The notes: generated from the letters alone by a model not told the origin. A DNA stretch of 64,000 nt from Cellvibrionaceae bacterium (GCA_021151525.1 JAGKXD010000023.1:26470-90469); one strand, 5' to 3'. Numbered from the stretch's first letter, positions 18,447 to 28,637 are shown. Program-made: numbers and translations.

Positions 18447-21400
18447 GTAGCTTGATAATTCATTGCCAAACCCCACTGTTTGTCCAATCTTTTTGGCGAA
18501 ATGGGAATTTGTGTTTTTAAAGTTTGTGCAAACAAGGAGACACGCAGCTCTTCTATCCACCAACGATAATCTATTAGCGCTGCATTTTGCGTCATTACAT
18601 AGGTGCCCTCTTTTTCAAGATATTCCTGCAGCTTTTGCCAATAGGGCTGAATCTCTAACAACGTTAACTTATCTTTTTGCGGATTGAGTGCTGCTTTTTC
18701 CAAACGTAGTTGAATGGCTTTCAAATAACGTGAATATTGGCGCAACCATTCATCTGGTGTTTTATACACCAGCCCCACGTAGAACAATTGCTTTAATTGC
18801 TCTTGAATATCGCTCAAAGCAAACGCCAGTGCCAATGCATTTTTTTGTTGTTTGATGTTTTTTCTAACATCAACTAGCAGTTTCAAACTCGCCAGTAAGT
18901 GCGTATAAATTTCCTGCGCATGAGCAACAAGTTTGTCGCAAATGGATTCCACTCGCGTATCAAACTCAGTTTTAGTACGCGGTAATTGTTGCTGATCATT
19001 CAGCGCCAACTGTTTGATGGCGGCCATGATAATATCGTCTGCCACTTGATCGCGAGAACCTATGTTCGCAAAGGTCAGTGCAATCTCTTGCCCTTTTAAT
19101 AATTCTTTTTGCAAATATTTAACAGCTTGGTTCAACTGCAAAAACATCAAGCGCGCTAGGCCTCGCTGGGTTAATTCCAAAGCTTGCTGCGGATTGTCTA
19201 AAACCTGCAAGGCAACCGATGTCGTTTTGTCTACCAAAGCAGGATAAGCGCGAATGCCTATACCATTGCGTTGTAACTGAATCGCTTGCGGCAAGCTTTC
19301 AAAATCCCATTGCGTAATATTCTCGCGTTCAATATTGGTTGCCGCTGATTGGATATTTTGCTGCACTTGCGCACGGTACTTTTCACGCAGCGGCAACAAG
19401 TCACGACCACTAGCGATCACCTTGCCTTTGTCATCGACCACTTTAATGTTAAAACGATAGTAATTATCGACCTGAGTTTCCAGCCAAGCATCTACACCAA
19501 CATCCACACCGGTTTGACGTTTTAATTGCAAACTCAAAGCATCAGTTAACGGCTTGTTGTCGGGCGACATAGCGGCTAACGCTTTATCGACTACATCGGG
19601 TACGGGCACAAAATGTTTGCGCAGCGATTTCGGCAAACTCTTCACCAGGTTGATACATTTATCGCGTAGCATGCCCGGCACCAACCACTCAAGACGCTGT
19701 TCGGGTAATTGGTGCAAGACACTCATAGGCACGTGAATACTCACACCGTCGTCAGGATGATTAGGCTCAAAATGATAGGTAAGCGGGAACGCCATGCCGC
19801 GCCACTCCAACTCATTGGGAAACTGCGCGTGGGTAACATCCAATGCACCGTGGCGCATGAGAGTTTCGCGGCTAATAAATAAAACCTTGGGGTTTTCCTG
19901 CTCAGCTTTTTTGCGCCAATTTTCAAAGCCAGCGAGATTAATAATCTGTTCTGGGATAACTTCATTATAAAATTCAAAAATCACTTGCTCGTCCGCAAGA
20001 ATATCGCGTCGGCGAGATTTTGCTTCCAAATCATCTAACTCTTTTAATAACGATTGTTGATGCGCAAAGAAATCATTCACCGCACTTTTGCGCTGCAAGT
20101 TTTTACGTTTTGGATGCTCCGCATATTGCCCCTCTACAAAGGCTGCGCGAATAAATACCTCGCGGCAAATGACTGGATCTATATGCGAATAAATAACTGA
20201 TTTTTTTTCAATTAAGGTCAACCCATACAAACTGACTTTCTCGTAAGCCATAACTTGGCCACTATGACTATTGTAGTGAGGCTCAAAATATTGGCGTTTC
20301 ACTAAATGCTCGGCAGCAGCCAGCGCCCACTCAGGTTCAATTTTCGCAACTGTGTGCGCAAATAATTTTGAAGTTTCAATTAACTCCGCCGCCATAATCC
20401 ATTTCGGCGTTTTCTTAATTAAAGATGAACCGGGGAAAATGCCGAATTTTCGATTGCGCGCACCTAAGTATTCGCGTTCTTCGTGATTAAAGCCTAAGTT
20501 TCCGAGCAATCCACTGAGCAGAGCTTTATGAACAGGATCATAACCCGCTGGAGCAGTGTTCGCCTTAAAACCAAGCTCTTTGATGGCAACGCAAAGTTGG
20601 TGATGAATATCTCGCCACTCGCGTAAGCGCATATAATTTAAAAATTCTTTTTTGCACAGTTTGCGCAATTGGTTTTGTGAGAGTTCTTGACGCTGGGTTT
20701 CAAAATAATCCCACAGGTTTACATACCCCGCAAAATCTGAAAACTCTGCCCAAAAACGGCGATGGCTTTGATCAGCTGCTTGCTGTTTTTCTGCAGGGCG
20801 ATCACGCGGGTCTTGTACCGATAACGCACTCGCAATAATTAACAATTCACGCACGCAGGATTGCTCTTGCGCTGCGAGCAGCATACGCGCAAGACGCGGG
20901 TCAAGCGGCAATTTGCTCAACTGCGTACCCACAGGCGTCAGTTGATTTTTAGCATTTACCGCCTGCAACTCTTCCAGCAGTTTATAACCATCGCTAATTA
21001 ATCGATGATCCGGGGCGTCAATAAATGGGAACTTATGGATATCACCCATTTTTAATTGCAACATTTGCAAAATAACGGCAGCGAGATTAGTGCGCAGAAT
21101 TTCAGCATCGGTAAACGCTGGGCGATTATTAAAATCGTCTTCACTGTACAGACGAATACAAATACCTTCAGCAACTCGACCACAGCGACCTTTACGCTGA
21201 TTTGCACTCGCCTGCGACACAGGTTCAATTGGTAATCGCTGAACTTTGGTGCGATAAGAATAACGTGAGATACGTGCAAAACCCGGATCAATTACGTAGC
21301 GAATGCCGGGCACAGTAATTGACGTTTCCGCAACGTTAGTCGCTAAAACAATACGCCGACCTGTGTGCGACGCAAATACACGCTGCTGCTCAGCCAAACT

Positions 21401-22411
21401 TAAACGCGCATAAAATGGAACAACTGCCATGTGGGCAAATTGCGCTTTGCGCAGCGCTTCTGCTGCTTCACGAATTTCGCGCTCACCACTGAGGAAAATT
21501 AAAATGTCGCCACCGCGTGGGCCACCGCTAGTTTTCTCGTGCAATTCAATTTCATGAACGGCATCAACCATAGCGCTGTAAACATCTTGCTCTGTATCCT
21601 CATCCTCATCATCTTTTGCTTTAGATTCAAACAGAGGGCGATACCAAAGCTCAACCGGATAAGTGCGACCAGAAACTTCTATAATTGGTGCGTTATTAAA
21701 ATGCTGGGAGAATTTTTCTAAATCAATTGTCGCAGAGGTAATAATTAACTTTAAATCCGGGCGACGCGGCAAAAGCTGTTTTAAATAACCCAATAAAAAA
21801 TCGATATTTAAACTGCGCTCGTGGGCTTCATCAATAATCAGCGTATCGTATTTATTTAAATAGGGATCGTTTTGGATTTCAGCCAACAAAATTCCATCGG
21901 TCATCACTTTAATTAAGGTTTGCTCACTCGATTGATCGCTAAAACGAACTTGATAGCCAACTTTCTCACCCAATTTGGTTTGCAATTCTTCCGCAATACG
22001 TGTTGCCACTGTATTAGCCGCAATGCGGCGCGGTTGAGTGTGACCAATTAAACCTTGCGCACCTCGGCCAAGGCCTAAACAAATTTTAGGTATTTGGGTG
22101 GTCTTACCTGACCCTGTTTCGCCAGCCAACACTACAACTTGGTTGTTTGCAATAATATGCGCGATCTCTTCTCGCTTTTCGCATACTGGCAAATCAGGAA
22201 AGTGAATTGATGTGGGAATAAGCTGCCTGCGGTTTTCCACCTTGGTTTGCGATGAAAGCAATTGCTGCTGCCACTTTTCTAAGGCTTGTTCATACGGCTT
22301 TTTAGCGCGCGCAAGTTTTTCCAGCTCGCTCAAGCGACGCAGCAACCTGTAATGGTCTTGCGCCATTACATTTACCACGGATTGTTTATATTCTAACCAC
22401 TCGCTCGCCAT
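18443..22411 (-). CDS. hrpA: ATP-dependent RNA helicase HrpA
   Basis: A ~1322-residue DEAH-box helicase. Walker A (AGETGSGKTT, about residues 96-105), DEAH (IIDEAHERSLN), SAT and the motif VI QRKGRCGRVAEG are present, followed by the HA2/winged-helix, OB-fold and the long DUF3418 C-terminal domain characteristic of HrpA. In E. coli HrpA processes fimbrial mRNA and resolves stalled or collided ribosomes. The ATG at 22411 (MASEWLEYK) has AGGTGA six bases upstream and is preferred to the GTG at 22420 that lies inside that ribosome site. It ends convergently, overlapping the bufC stop. Confidence 0.95.
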   Translation of the reverse strand: MASEWLEYKQSVVNVMAQDHYRLLRRLSELEKLARAKKPYEQALEKWQQQLLSSQTKVENRRQLIPTSIHFPDLPVCEKREEIAHIIANNQVVVLAGETGSGKTTQIPKICLGLGRGAQGLIGHTQPRRIAANTVATRIAEELQTKLGEKVGYQVRFSDQSSEQTLIKVMTDGILLAEIQNDPYLNKYDTLIIDEAHERSLNIDFLLGYLKQLLPRRPDLKLIITSATIDLEKFSQHFNNAPIIEVSGRTYPVELWYRPLFESKAKDDEDEDTEQDVYSAMVDAVHEIELHEKTSGGPRGGDILIFLSGEREIREAAEALRKAQFAHMAVVPFYARLSLAEQQRVFASHTGRRIVLATNVAETSITVPGIRYVIDPGFARISRYSYRTKVQRLPIEPVSQASANQRKGRCGRVAEGICIRLYSEDDFNNRPAFTDAEILRTNLAAVILQMLQLKMGDIHKFPFIDAPDHRLISDGYKLLEELQAVNAKNQLTPVGTQLSKLPLDPRLARMLLAAQEQSCVRELLIIASALSVQDPRDRPAEKQQAADQSHRRFWAEFSDFAGYVNLWDYFETQRQELSQNQLRKLCKKEFLNYMRLREWRDIHHQLCVAIKELGFKANTAPAGYDPVHKALLSGLLGNLGFNHEEREYLGARNRKFGIFPGSSLIKKTPKWIMAAELIETSKLFAHTVAKIEPEWALAAAEHLVKRQYFEPHYNSHSGQVMAYEKVSLYGLTLIEKKSVIYSHIDPVICREVFIRAAFVEGQYAEHPKRKNLQRKSAVNDFFAHQQSLLKELDDLEAKSRRRDILADEQVIFEFYNEVIPEQIINLAGFENWRKKAEQENPKVLFISRETLMRHGALDVTHAQFPNELEWRGMAFPLTYHFEPNHPDDGVSIHVPMSVLHQLPEQRLEWLVPGMLRDKCINLVKSLPKSLRKHFVPVPDVVDKALAAMSPDNKPLTDALSLQLKRQTGVDVGVDAWLETQVDNYYRFNIKVVDDKGKVIASGRDLLPLREKYRAQVQQNIQSAATNIERENITQWDFESLPQAIQLQRNGIGIRAYPALVDKTTSVALQVLDNPQQALELTQRGLARLMFLQLNQAVKYLQKELLKGQEIALTFANIGSRDQVADDIIMAAIKQLALNDQQQLPRTKTEFDTRVESICDKLVAHAQEIYTHLLASLKLLVDVRKNIKQQKNALALAFALSDIQEQLKQLFYVGLVYKTPDEWLRQYSRYLKAIQLRLEKAALNPQKDKLTLLEIQPYWQKLQEYLEKEGTYVMTQNAALIDYRWWIEELRVSLFAQTLKTQIPISPKRLDKQWGLAMNYQAT

Positions 22412-22475
22412 GCCGTTCACCTGTCAAAATCAGGTGCGCATAATACCATGAGCAGAAAACAGGAGCTAAACGCAC

Positions 22476-23579
22476 TTATTGCTGCTTTCTAACCTTTAAA
22501 CGCAGCACACTGGCATTTTGATCTATGACGAAATCAAATCGACCAAGAATATCTACCCCCAGTAAGCCATCAAAACCGTGTGAATTGTCCATCGGTAATT
22601 GCGCAAGAATATGCTGGTTGAACACCAGATTTTCGATGCTGATATTGGTGACCGTAAATAAAAAGCTGTCCTGTACGCCGCTTGCAGTATTTAAGTGAAT
22701 GGGTTTTGTAGCTTTTATTAGCGTGGGATATTTCGCGGTGTAACTAGCGGACAAGCCACTCAAAGAAGCACCTGTATCCAGCAACAAGCGTGCAGGATAT
22801 CCCTCCACAGTAACATTTACTAAAAATTGATTGCTTTGGCGTGTTAAGGGGATATTTATTTCTTGCGGTGTATCACTGCCATTCAATTGGGCCAAAATAA
22901 CTTCTGCTTTTCGTTGCACATGCGGATCATTGGCCGCCATAAGTGCGTGATACTGCGCTTGATAAGTATCATCAAGCTGTAATAAAAGTGCAGCGAGAAT
23001 AAGATGCAATTCTCCATCATTAGGATTGTATTTTAGTAGTTCGTCGAATTGCCCCATTAACCACGCATAATCCTCATTAAACAATGAAGGTGTATCTTTT
23101 AGTCGTACCAAATAGTTTTTTATATCAGCCAAGGCTTTACTGATTTTCTGATCATCCATCTCCAATTTCAGGTAACGAAACCAAGCATCGACTGCCGCCA
23201 CAACTTGTGATTGATTTTTATAAATTTGCGATAAATACAACCAGGCGCGCGGTGCATTTTTCGCATCGCCCATTTGGGTTTGCAATAAATGAATCGCATC
23301 TTCGTATTTTGATTTGGCAATTAATTGATCAACGCGTAGCCACGAAAATACATCGCCTACTTTTTCATCAGGCTTTACAGCAGACAAAGCTGCATCATTC
23401 GAAGGTGCTGCTTCGGCACTTGGCATTGACGAAGCTTTACCTAGCACAGACGCTTGAGTCTGAACTAATGGCTGGCTGCAGGTTTCTGTCTGGTGCACGA
23501 GGGAATGGTGATATTCACTTGCCCCATAACCCAGCGCAAATGCGGCCATAACAATTAACAATATTTTCTTATTTTGCAT
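22476..23579 (-). CDS. TPR-containing retropepsin-like aspartic protease, membrane-anchored or secreted
   Basis: A 367-residue protein. The N-terminus (KKILLIVMAAFALGYGASEY) is a signal anchor. Residues ~75-230 are helical and TPR-like (WLYLSQIYKNQSQVVAAVD; GELHLILAALLLQ). Residues ~240-360 form a single retropepsin domain with the catalytic LLLDTGASLSGL and the second conserved DGLLGVDILGRFDFVID. Bacterial retropepsin-like proteins act as dimers; the substrate here is unknown. Its C-terminal domain is complete, so it may be active in the periplasm. It is divergent from the degenerate kinase gene, sharing the region 23580-23851. Confidence 0.85.
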   Translation of the reverse strand: MQNKKILLIVMAAFALGYGASEYHHSLVHQTETCSQPLVQTQASVLGKASSMPSAEAAPSNDAALSAVKPDEKVGDVFSWLRVDQLIAKSKYEDAIHLLQTQMGDAKNAPRAWLYLSQIYKNQSQVVAAVDAWFRYLKLEMDDQKISKALADIKNYLVRLKDTPSLFNEDYAWLMGQFDELLKYNPNDGELHLILAALLLQLDDTYQAQYHALMAANDPHVQRKAEVILAQLNGSDTPQEINIPLTRQSNQFLVNVTVEGYPARLLLDTGASLSGLSASYTAKYPTLIKATKPIHLNTASGVQDSFLFTVTNISIENLVFNQHILAQLPMDNSHGFDGLLGVDILGRFDFVIDQNASVLRLKVRKQQ

Positions 23580-23851
23580 TAACTAAGACTTCAATATGGG
23601 GATCGATGGAATACTCAGTATAAGTTGCACCAACGACTGAACCAATGCCAACTAGGTCACTCGCCCGCTCACTTTTATTCAGCTGGCATTAGGTTTCGCT
23701 ACCTATGATAGCGCCTCACAATCCAGTAGTTTTCAGGTCGCGGCTCTGGTGTAGCGGCCATCTCCATAGAACGATGAATTTCACCTAAGTTCATAGATGT
23801 AATACAATACGCAACTTTATGTAGGTTGCCATAGTTAGAGAGCCTACTCCT

Positions 23852-25237
23852 ATGTACAGTGACATTCCTATGAAAAAATGGTTGACCGCCCTGATTCTTT
23901 GTTTCTTCAGTATCCACTCTTACGCCGATATTTTTTGGCGCTTTAGAAATCCTGATGGCTCAACCAAGTGGCAATGGGTAGCCAATTTCTCCAGTAGTGT
24001 ACTGATTCTAACGCTGTTAATTGTGATGGCATTTTTGCTGCTCGCCAACCGCCGCGCTGGCCGTGCCAACCGCGAATTAAAAGATATAAAAGCTACCTTA
24101 GAAGATCGTGTAGCGCGCAGAACCGCCTCTTTAATTGAAACCACAGAAGCACTCAAAAGCCGCGAAGAATATATCACCAGTATTGTTGAATCTATGCCGC
24201 TCATGTTGATTGGTCTAAATCAGCGCATGGAAATTATTCAATGGAATCAAGTTGCTGAAACTTCTACTGGTCGCCCCATTGCCAGTGTACTCGGTAAAAA
24301 TTTATGGGAAGCCTACCCTGCCATTACGCTCACACCTGAACAAGTTGCAGAAGTATTGCACACTAAAAAAACCATGACGGTTAAACACAGCCAGCGAGAT
24401 CAATATTATTTTGATATTACGATCTACGCCCTAACCGATAAAGGCGAAACTGGCGTGGTTGTTTTAGTGGACGATATAACAAAACAAATGAAAGCTGAGA
24501 ACAAAGTTTCTGAGCGCGATAAAATGTCGGCCATGGGCGAATTAGCATCTGCAATGGCGTACGATATTCATCTGCCGCTGCAATCTATTTTATCCAGCCT
24601 TTTTAATGCACAAGAAAAGTTATCTGAAAACGAAGTGAGCGCAATTAAAAGCGAGCTTTTGGACACCTTAAAAAATGCATGCTTTAGTGGCAAACAAGCA
24701 TCGGCAATTATTCAAAATCTGTTGGATTTAGCCAGCAGCCATCACCACGAAAAGGCACCTGCCGATATTAAAGTATTGATGGATCAAAGTATTAATTTAG
24801 CAGACAGTTTATTTGCAGATTCATCAGGGTTAATGTTTGGTGATATACATATTACGCGTCACTACCACGATGGGCTCCCTAATATTCCCTGTTTCCAGTC
24901 GGAGCTTCAGCAAGTATTTGTTCGCCTCTTGCGCAACGCATTCCATTCACTCAATAGAGAAGCGCAAGTTAACCCTGCCATTAATATTGAGATAAGTGAG
25001 TTCTATGATTCGCTGTGGATTAAAGTACAACACAATGGTAAGGCTTTAAGCCCGCTCGAGCAGGAAGATATTTTCCAACCTTTCTTCTCCATTTCAGAGC
25101 GCGAACCTGCCTGTCCAGTGGAACACAGATTGTCTTACTCTTACTTTATTATTACTGATCACCACGATGGCCAAATGTCTGTGACATCCGATGAGAAATT
25201 TGGCACTTGCTTTAATATTCAATTACCACTCGCGTAA
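23852..25237 (+). CDS. PAS sensor protein with degenerate histidine-kinase core
   Basis: A ~455-residue membrane sensor. The most likely start is the ATG at 23870 (MKKWLTALILCFF), which gives a signal peptide; a transmembrane helix (~43-63), a coiled coil and a PAS domain (~100-215) follow. The kinase core is degenerate. The H-box region reads ELASAMAYDIHLPLQ, with Tyr (about residue 231) where the phospho-acceptor His should be. The N-box RLLRNAFHSLN is recognisable, but the G1 region reads VQHNGKALS, without the Asp, and the GxGLGL motif is absent. The protein is probably a pseudokinase or a sensor that signals by contact. No response regulator gene is adjacent. Confidence 0.8.
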   Translation: MYSDIPMKKWLTALILCFFSIHSYADIFWRFRNPDGSTKWQWVANFSSSVLILTLLIVMAFLLLANRRAGRANRELKDIKATLEDRVARRTASLIETTEALKSREEYITSIVESMPLMLIGLNQRMEIIQWNQVAETSTGRPIASVLGKNLWEAYPAITLTPEQVAEVLHTKKTMTVKHSQRDQYYFDITIYALTDKGETGVVVLVDDITKQMKAENKVSERDKMSAMGELASAMAYDIHLPLQSILSSLFNAQEKLSENEVSAIKSELLDTLKNACFSGKQASAIIQNLLDLASSHHHEKAPADIKVLMDQSINLADSLFADSSGLMFGDIHITRHYHDGLPNIPCFQSELQQVFVRLLRNAFHSLNREAQVNPAINIEISEFYDSLWIKVQHNGKALSPLEQEDIFQPFFSISEREPACPVEHRLSYSYFIITDHHDGQMSVTSDEKFGTCFNIQLPLA

Positions 25238-25246
25238 CTAAATAAC

Positions 25247-25297
25247 GCCCAATAAAAAAGCCGATCATCCCTACAATGATCGGCTTTTTTATTGGGC
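25247..25297. terminator. Bidirectional terminator between the sensor gene and dps
   Basis: A perfect 22-bp stem (GCCCAATAAAAAAGCCGATCAT at left, stated here as 25247-25268, against 25276-25297) with a 7-base loop. A- and T-runs inside the stem make it work in both directions for the convergent genes. Confidence 0.93.
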
Positions 25298-25321
25298 TAA
25301 GCTAAATACTATTACACAACA

Positions 25322-25789
25322 TTATTCCAATAAACTGCGCAGCATCCATGCCGTTTTTTCATGTAACTGAATGCGTTGCGTTAATAAATCTGCAGTGGCT
25401 TCATCATTTGCCTTTTCAACCACATCATAAAGTGAGCGCGCCGTACGCACTACAGCTTCCTGCCCTTCCACCAACAAACGAATCATATCTTGCGCCTTCG
25501 GAATTACATCTTCTTCTTTAATGCTGCTCAGCGCGACAAATTGTTTGTAAGTGCCCGGAGCATAAACACCCAGCGAACGAATACGCTCAGCAATCAAATC
25601 TACCGCCAGCGCTAATTCGGTATATTGCGTTTCAAACATTAAATGTAGAGTTTGAAACATAGGGCCCGTGACGTTCCAATGGAAGTTATGGGTTTTTAAA
25701 TAAAGGGTATAAGTATCCGCCAACAACTTGGATAAGCCTTGCGCTATATCCTGACGATCTTGCTCGTTAATACCAATATTAATATGCAT
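25322..25789 (-). CDS. dps: Dps family ferritin-like DNA-protection protein
   Basis: A 155-residue mini-ferritin. The ferroxidase ligands are in [21 protein letters not shown] and in [11 protein letters not shown], arranged across the dimer interface as in Dps. The family forms 12-mers that oxidise iron with hydrogen peroxide and may coat DNA. There is no long lysine-rich N-terminal tail, so DNA binding is uncertain; the main role may be iron and peroxide detoxification. It is a single gene ending at the bidirectional terminator. A GGAGAA ribosome site precedes the ATG. Confidence 0.92.
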   Translation of the reverse strand: MHINIGINEQDRQDIAQGLSKLLADTYTLYLKTHNFHWNVTGPMFQTLHLMFETQYTELALAVDLIAERIRSLGVYAPGTYKQFVALSSIKEEDVIPKAQDMIRLLVEGQEAVVRTARSLYDVVEKANDEATADLLTQRIQLHEKTAWMLRSLLE

Positions 25790-25855
25790 AGCAGTTCTCC
25801 TTGGTGGTTGTCCAAATCATAGCTGCACCAAAACGCACGAACCAGTAAATTTTAC

Positions 25856-26335
25856 TTATGGTGTCGATTGCTTTGAGGCTTGCGAATTAATGTAACCCAT
25901 GAGTATCCATCCGCGCTTACGCTCGCGATGACGAATATACATTTCAGCGATATCCTGAGGAACTTCTTCTGGTGTGAAATATTTAAACTGCAAGGCAACA
26001 TAAAATTTTTGCAAATGCGGGAGTGCATAACAATAACAATTGGCTTCGGCTAAACTCTTCATAGTTGCGCGCAACAAATGGCTAGCCACACCTTTATGCC
26101 GAAGCGCAGGCTCAACGCAAAGATTTCTCAAAAGAAAGCAACCTGAACGCTGCGGAATCAATCGTGCCGCTGCAATGATTTTACCCTCAAGGCTTAGGCT
26201 ATAAACGTGTTCAAAGCGGCCGCATTTAACACGGTAATTGCAGCTGGAATAAAAGCGGTTAACCAAAGGCAACCGCAATTCACTAATATGTTCGAGGGTA
26301 CATTTTTCTAAATCAACAGCGAGGTCAAGCAACAT
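25856..26335 (-). CDS. GNAT family N-acetyltransferase
   Basis: A 159-residue GNAT domain. The acetyl-CoA-binding loop is in LCVEPALRHKGVASHLLRA (residues ~90-110), preceded by the beta-strand AAARLIPQ. The substrate cannot be predicted. The ATG lies eleven bases after the VWA gene stop, so the two are co-transcribed. Three cysteines in the N-terminal and middle region are not part of a known motif. Confidence 0.8.
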   Translation of the reverse strand: MLLDLAVDLEKCTLEHISELRLPLVNRFYSSCNYRVKCGRFEHVYSLSLEGKIIAAARLIPQRSGCFLLRNLCVEPALRHKGVASHLLRATMKSLAEANCYCYALPHLQKFYVALQFKYFTPEEVPQDIAEMYIRHRERKRGWILMGYINSQASKQSTP

Positions 26336-26346
26336 TGTGAGGACTT

Positions 26347-28482
26347 TTATTTTTGATCAGAGTTAGCAGGGTCTTCCATACTATCCAAGGGAAATAATTT
26401 GTCCATATTAGAATCATCTTCATTCATAGGTATATGGGCTGGGTCTTCATCAGATAAATCAATTTCAGCTTTCTCTACCGGCTTTTTTGCAGATACTTTC
26501 TCTTCACCTCCCGCTTTGGCAGCACCTTTTGAATCGCCGGTAGAATTCGCCGATAAAGTCTTCTCAAACTCTGCTAACTCATCTTTTGCTTTGCCACCCA
26601 TGAAAAATCTATATGCAAAGTAAAGCGCGGCAACCAGTAATAAATTACCAAGGCCAATACCAATGTAGAGCCATAAGTTGCTGGATTCTTTCTCCGGCTT
26701 TTCCTCTACAGGTTTTTGCTCTTCCTTGGGTTTAACCTCAGCAGCACTAGATGAGGCTTGCTCCGCCTTTTTAGTGGCATAGTTAAAACTATCTGCATGA
26801 AGAGTTTCATCCAAGGTTCCGCCTTCTACTAATTCGCCTTGCGCATGAATATCAATCGTGTAATCACCTTCTTGCACAGGGGTGAATGAAAACTCCCAAC
26901 GTTTACCTTCAAGCAGATTTAAAGTTTTTTCCATGTTTGCATTTTTTGAATTTTTTATACTGACACTTACTTGAGTTTTCTTAACATCTACAACTTTATC
27001 GTCAGTGGAAATTTTATAGGTATAAGTTGTTTTACCATCGTCTGCAGTAGCTTTACTTTTTTCCAAAACCATCTGACTGTCCCTAACCGTCAGGCTGTAC
27101 TTAAATTCTCGCTTAAACGTTTTACCATCAACATAGATATGCAACTCATAGTCACCTGTCGTTGGAAAGGCATCTAACGTTTGATGAAAAAATCCGTCAG
27201 CGGGTGGCGATACCGTAAAAGGAACGCTGGTATTTTCCTCAGTTTTATCCTTAGCGACTATGGCGTTGGCCTCTATAAGACCAAGAAAATCTTTATCTGT
27301 AATTGTTTTTCCATTTTCTTGAAAGGAATAGTTGACTGCCAAGGTATCGCTGCTGTGAATATTGCTTTTTAAGGGTTCAACCACCAGTTGCAAGTTGCTG
27401 ACGACAGTGACTCGACTCTGCGGTGCAATTTCTGATTTAATTTTCCATTGACCCGCTTTAGGAGTATCCGCAGTAATCAAATCGTATTTGTCCGTGCGAT
27501 ACCAATTAATACCATCACTCGGATTGGTCGCTGAATATTGTTTTCCATCTGGCGATTCTATAACGGTTCTATCTTCGCCCGGTTTACGAAAAATTAGTGC
27601 AGTAAACTCTTTAATACTTGCGTCTACCAAGAAGCCATTATTCTCTAAAGGCACACGCTCAGCTGGAACGGCTTGATCAAATATTTTTAAAAAGACACTC
27701 ATTAGCTGATCTGCGGAAACGGCCATAGTGTAAACACCATCGGTCGCAGCTGAAACTTTTTTCAGCAGTTCCATATCCGAACTTTCAGATAAGGCAATCG
27801 TATGGATTGTATATCCTGCCGCTTTCAGACTCGGCAGGATTTCATTGATAATGCGCTGGCGCTCGGTGTTATTACCAACTGCATCTTTACCAATATCGAC
27901 AACACCGTCGGTCAACAAAACGATATGAGTTTTGTAATCAGGACTGAGATTTTTTTTGTCGAAGCTAACTTCATCCAGTGCTTTACCAATATTGGTGTAC
28001 ATGGCCACAGAATTAATTTCATTCGATTTTGCGGCCGCTTGTTTGCGCCACGTAGCATCAACAGGTTTGAGTGGCATCAACATGTTGACTGCATTGCCGA
28101 AAGTCCAAACACCTGCGCGACTTTTATCTGGCAATAAACGCACAATCAAATCGAGTGCTGGCTTACGTAAATTTTTCGGATCTGTTTGCTTCATGCTGCC
28201 AGATACATCTATAAGCACGCGCACGTCTGAAGGTAAAATTTTTGTAGCTTTAACATCAGACTTTGGTTCGGAGGCTGCTTTTTCTTCTACAGCTGTTTTG
28301 GATTCTGACTTGGCTTTAGCTTCATCCTTTTTGGCCTCTTGCTCAGCCTTAGGTCCCACTGCTTCAGATGCAGCCGCATGCTCATCCGCGCCCGCTTTGG
28401 CTGATTCATGTGTTTGTGCAAATGCTGATGCAGCACACAAAAACCAAACCGAAAAAACAAGTAAACTTATTTTGTTTCGCAT
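26347..28482 (-). CDS. Membrane-anchored von Willebrand factor A domain protein (TIGR03503-like)
   Basis: A 711-residue protein. A signal peptide (ending near SAFAQTHE, residue ~23) precedes an Ala-Lys-Glu-rich low-complexity stretch (~24-80). A VWA domain (~85-280) has a full MIDAS: DVSGSM, the conserved Thr in AMYTNIGKAL and LLTDGVVD. Beta-sandwich regions follow to ~570, then a Lys/Glu-rich stretch, one transmembrane helix (~605-628) and an acidic cytoplasmic tail. Most of the protein is thus periplasmic. It resembles the TIGR03503 family, of unknown function. The first gene of a two-gene unit with the GNAT enzyme. Confidence 0.82.
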   Translation of the reverse strand: MRNKISLLVFSVWFLCAASAFAQTHESAKAGADEHAAASEAVGPKAEQEAKKDEAKAKSESKTAVEEKAASEPKSDVKATKILPSDVRVLIDVSGSMKQTDPKNLRKPALDLIVRLLPDKSRAGVWTFGNAVNMLMPLKPVDATWRKQAAAKSNEINSVAMYTNIGKALDEVSFDKKNLSPDYKTHIVLLTDGVVDIGKDAVGNNTERQRIINEILPSLKAAGYTIHTIALSESSDMELLKKVSAATDGVYTMAVSADQLMSVFLKIFDQAVPAERVPLENNGFLVDASIKEFTALIFRKPGEDRTVIESPDGKQYSATNPSDGINWYRTDKYDLITADTPKAGQWKIKSEIAPQSRVTVVSNLQLVVEPLKSNIHSSDTLAVNYSFQENGKTITDKDFLGLIEANAIVAKDKTEENTSVPFTVSPPADGFFHQTLDAFPTTGDYELHIYVDGKTFKREFKYSLTVRDSQMVLEKSKATADDGKTTYTYKISTDDKVVDVKKTQVSVSIKNSKNANMEKTLNLLEGKRWEFSFTPVQEGDYTIDIHAQGELVEGGTLDETLHADSFNYATKKAEQASSSAAEVKPKEEQKPVEEKPEKESSNLWLYIGIGLGNLLLVAALYFAYRFFMGGKAKDELAEFEKTLSANSTGDSKGAAKAGGEEKVSAKKPVEKAEIDLSDEDPAHIPMNEDDSNMDKLFPLDSMEDPANSDQK

Positions 28483-28571
28483 AATAGAGGCCTTCTGTCA
28501 GGCGGCAATAGAATTAAATATCGCAATATAATTGCGCAGGTACGGGCAATATCTTCATTCATTTATAGCAC

Positions 28572-28592
28572 CAAAATGGCAAATCGCCATTT
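28572..28592. terminator. Hairpin upstream of the VWA gene
   Basis: AAAATGGC-AAATC-GCCATTTT is a perfect 8-bp stem, 17 bases from the terminator at 28608. On the minus strand it follows that terminator, so the pair may act as a double stop. Confidence 0.55.
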
Positions 28593-28607
28593 TCCTGACA
28601 CTTGAAA

Positions 28608-28637
28608 TAAAAAAAGCCAGCAAAGCTGGCTTTTTTA
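28608..28637 (-). terminator. Terminator of the ycgN-downstream membrane gene
   Basis: AAAAAAGCCAGC-AAA-GCTGGCTTTTTT, a 12-bp stem with T-run on the minus strand, nine bases after the stop of the gene at 28646. Confidence 0.92.

Noticed and set aside
23699..23917. 72-codon minus-strand frame before the pseudokinase
   Set aside because: It overlaps the sensor start and shows no family features.
27956..28531. 191-codon plus-strand frame antisense to the VWA gene
   Set aside because: A long shadow frame made possible by the Ala/Lys/Glu-rich sequence; no signal or motif.
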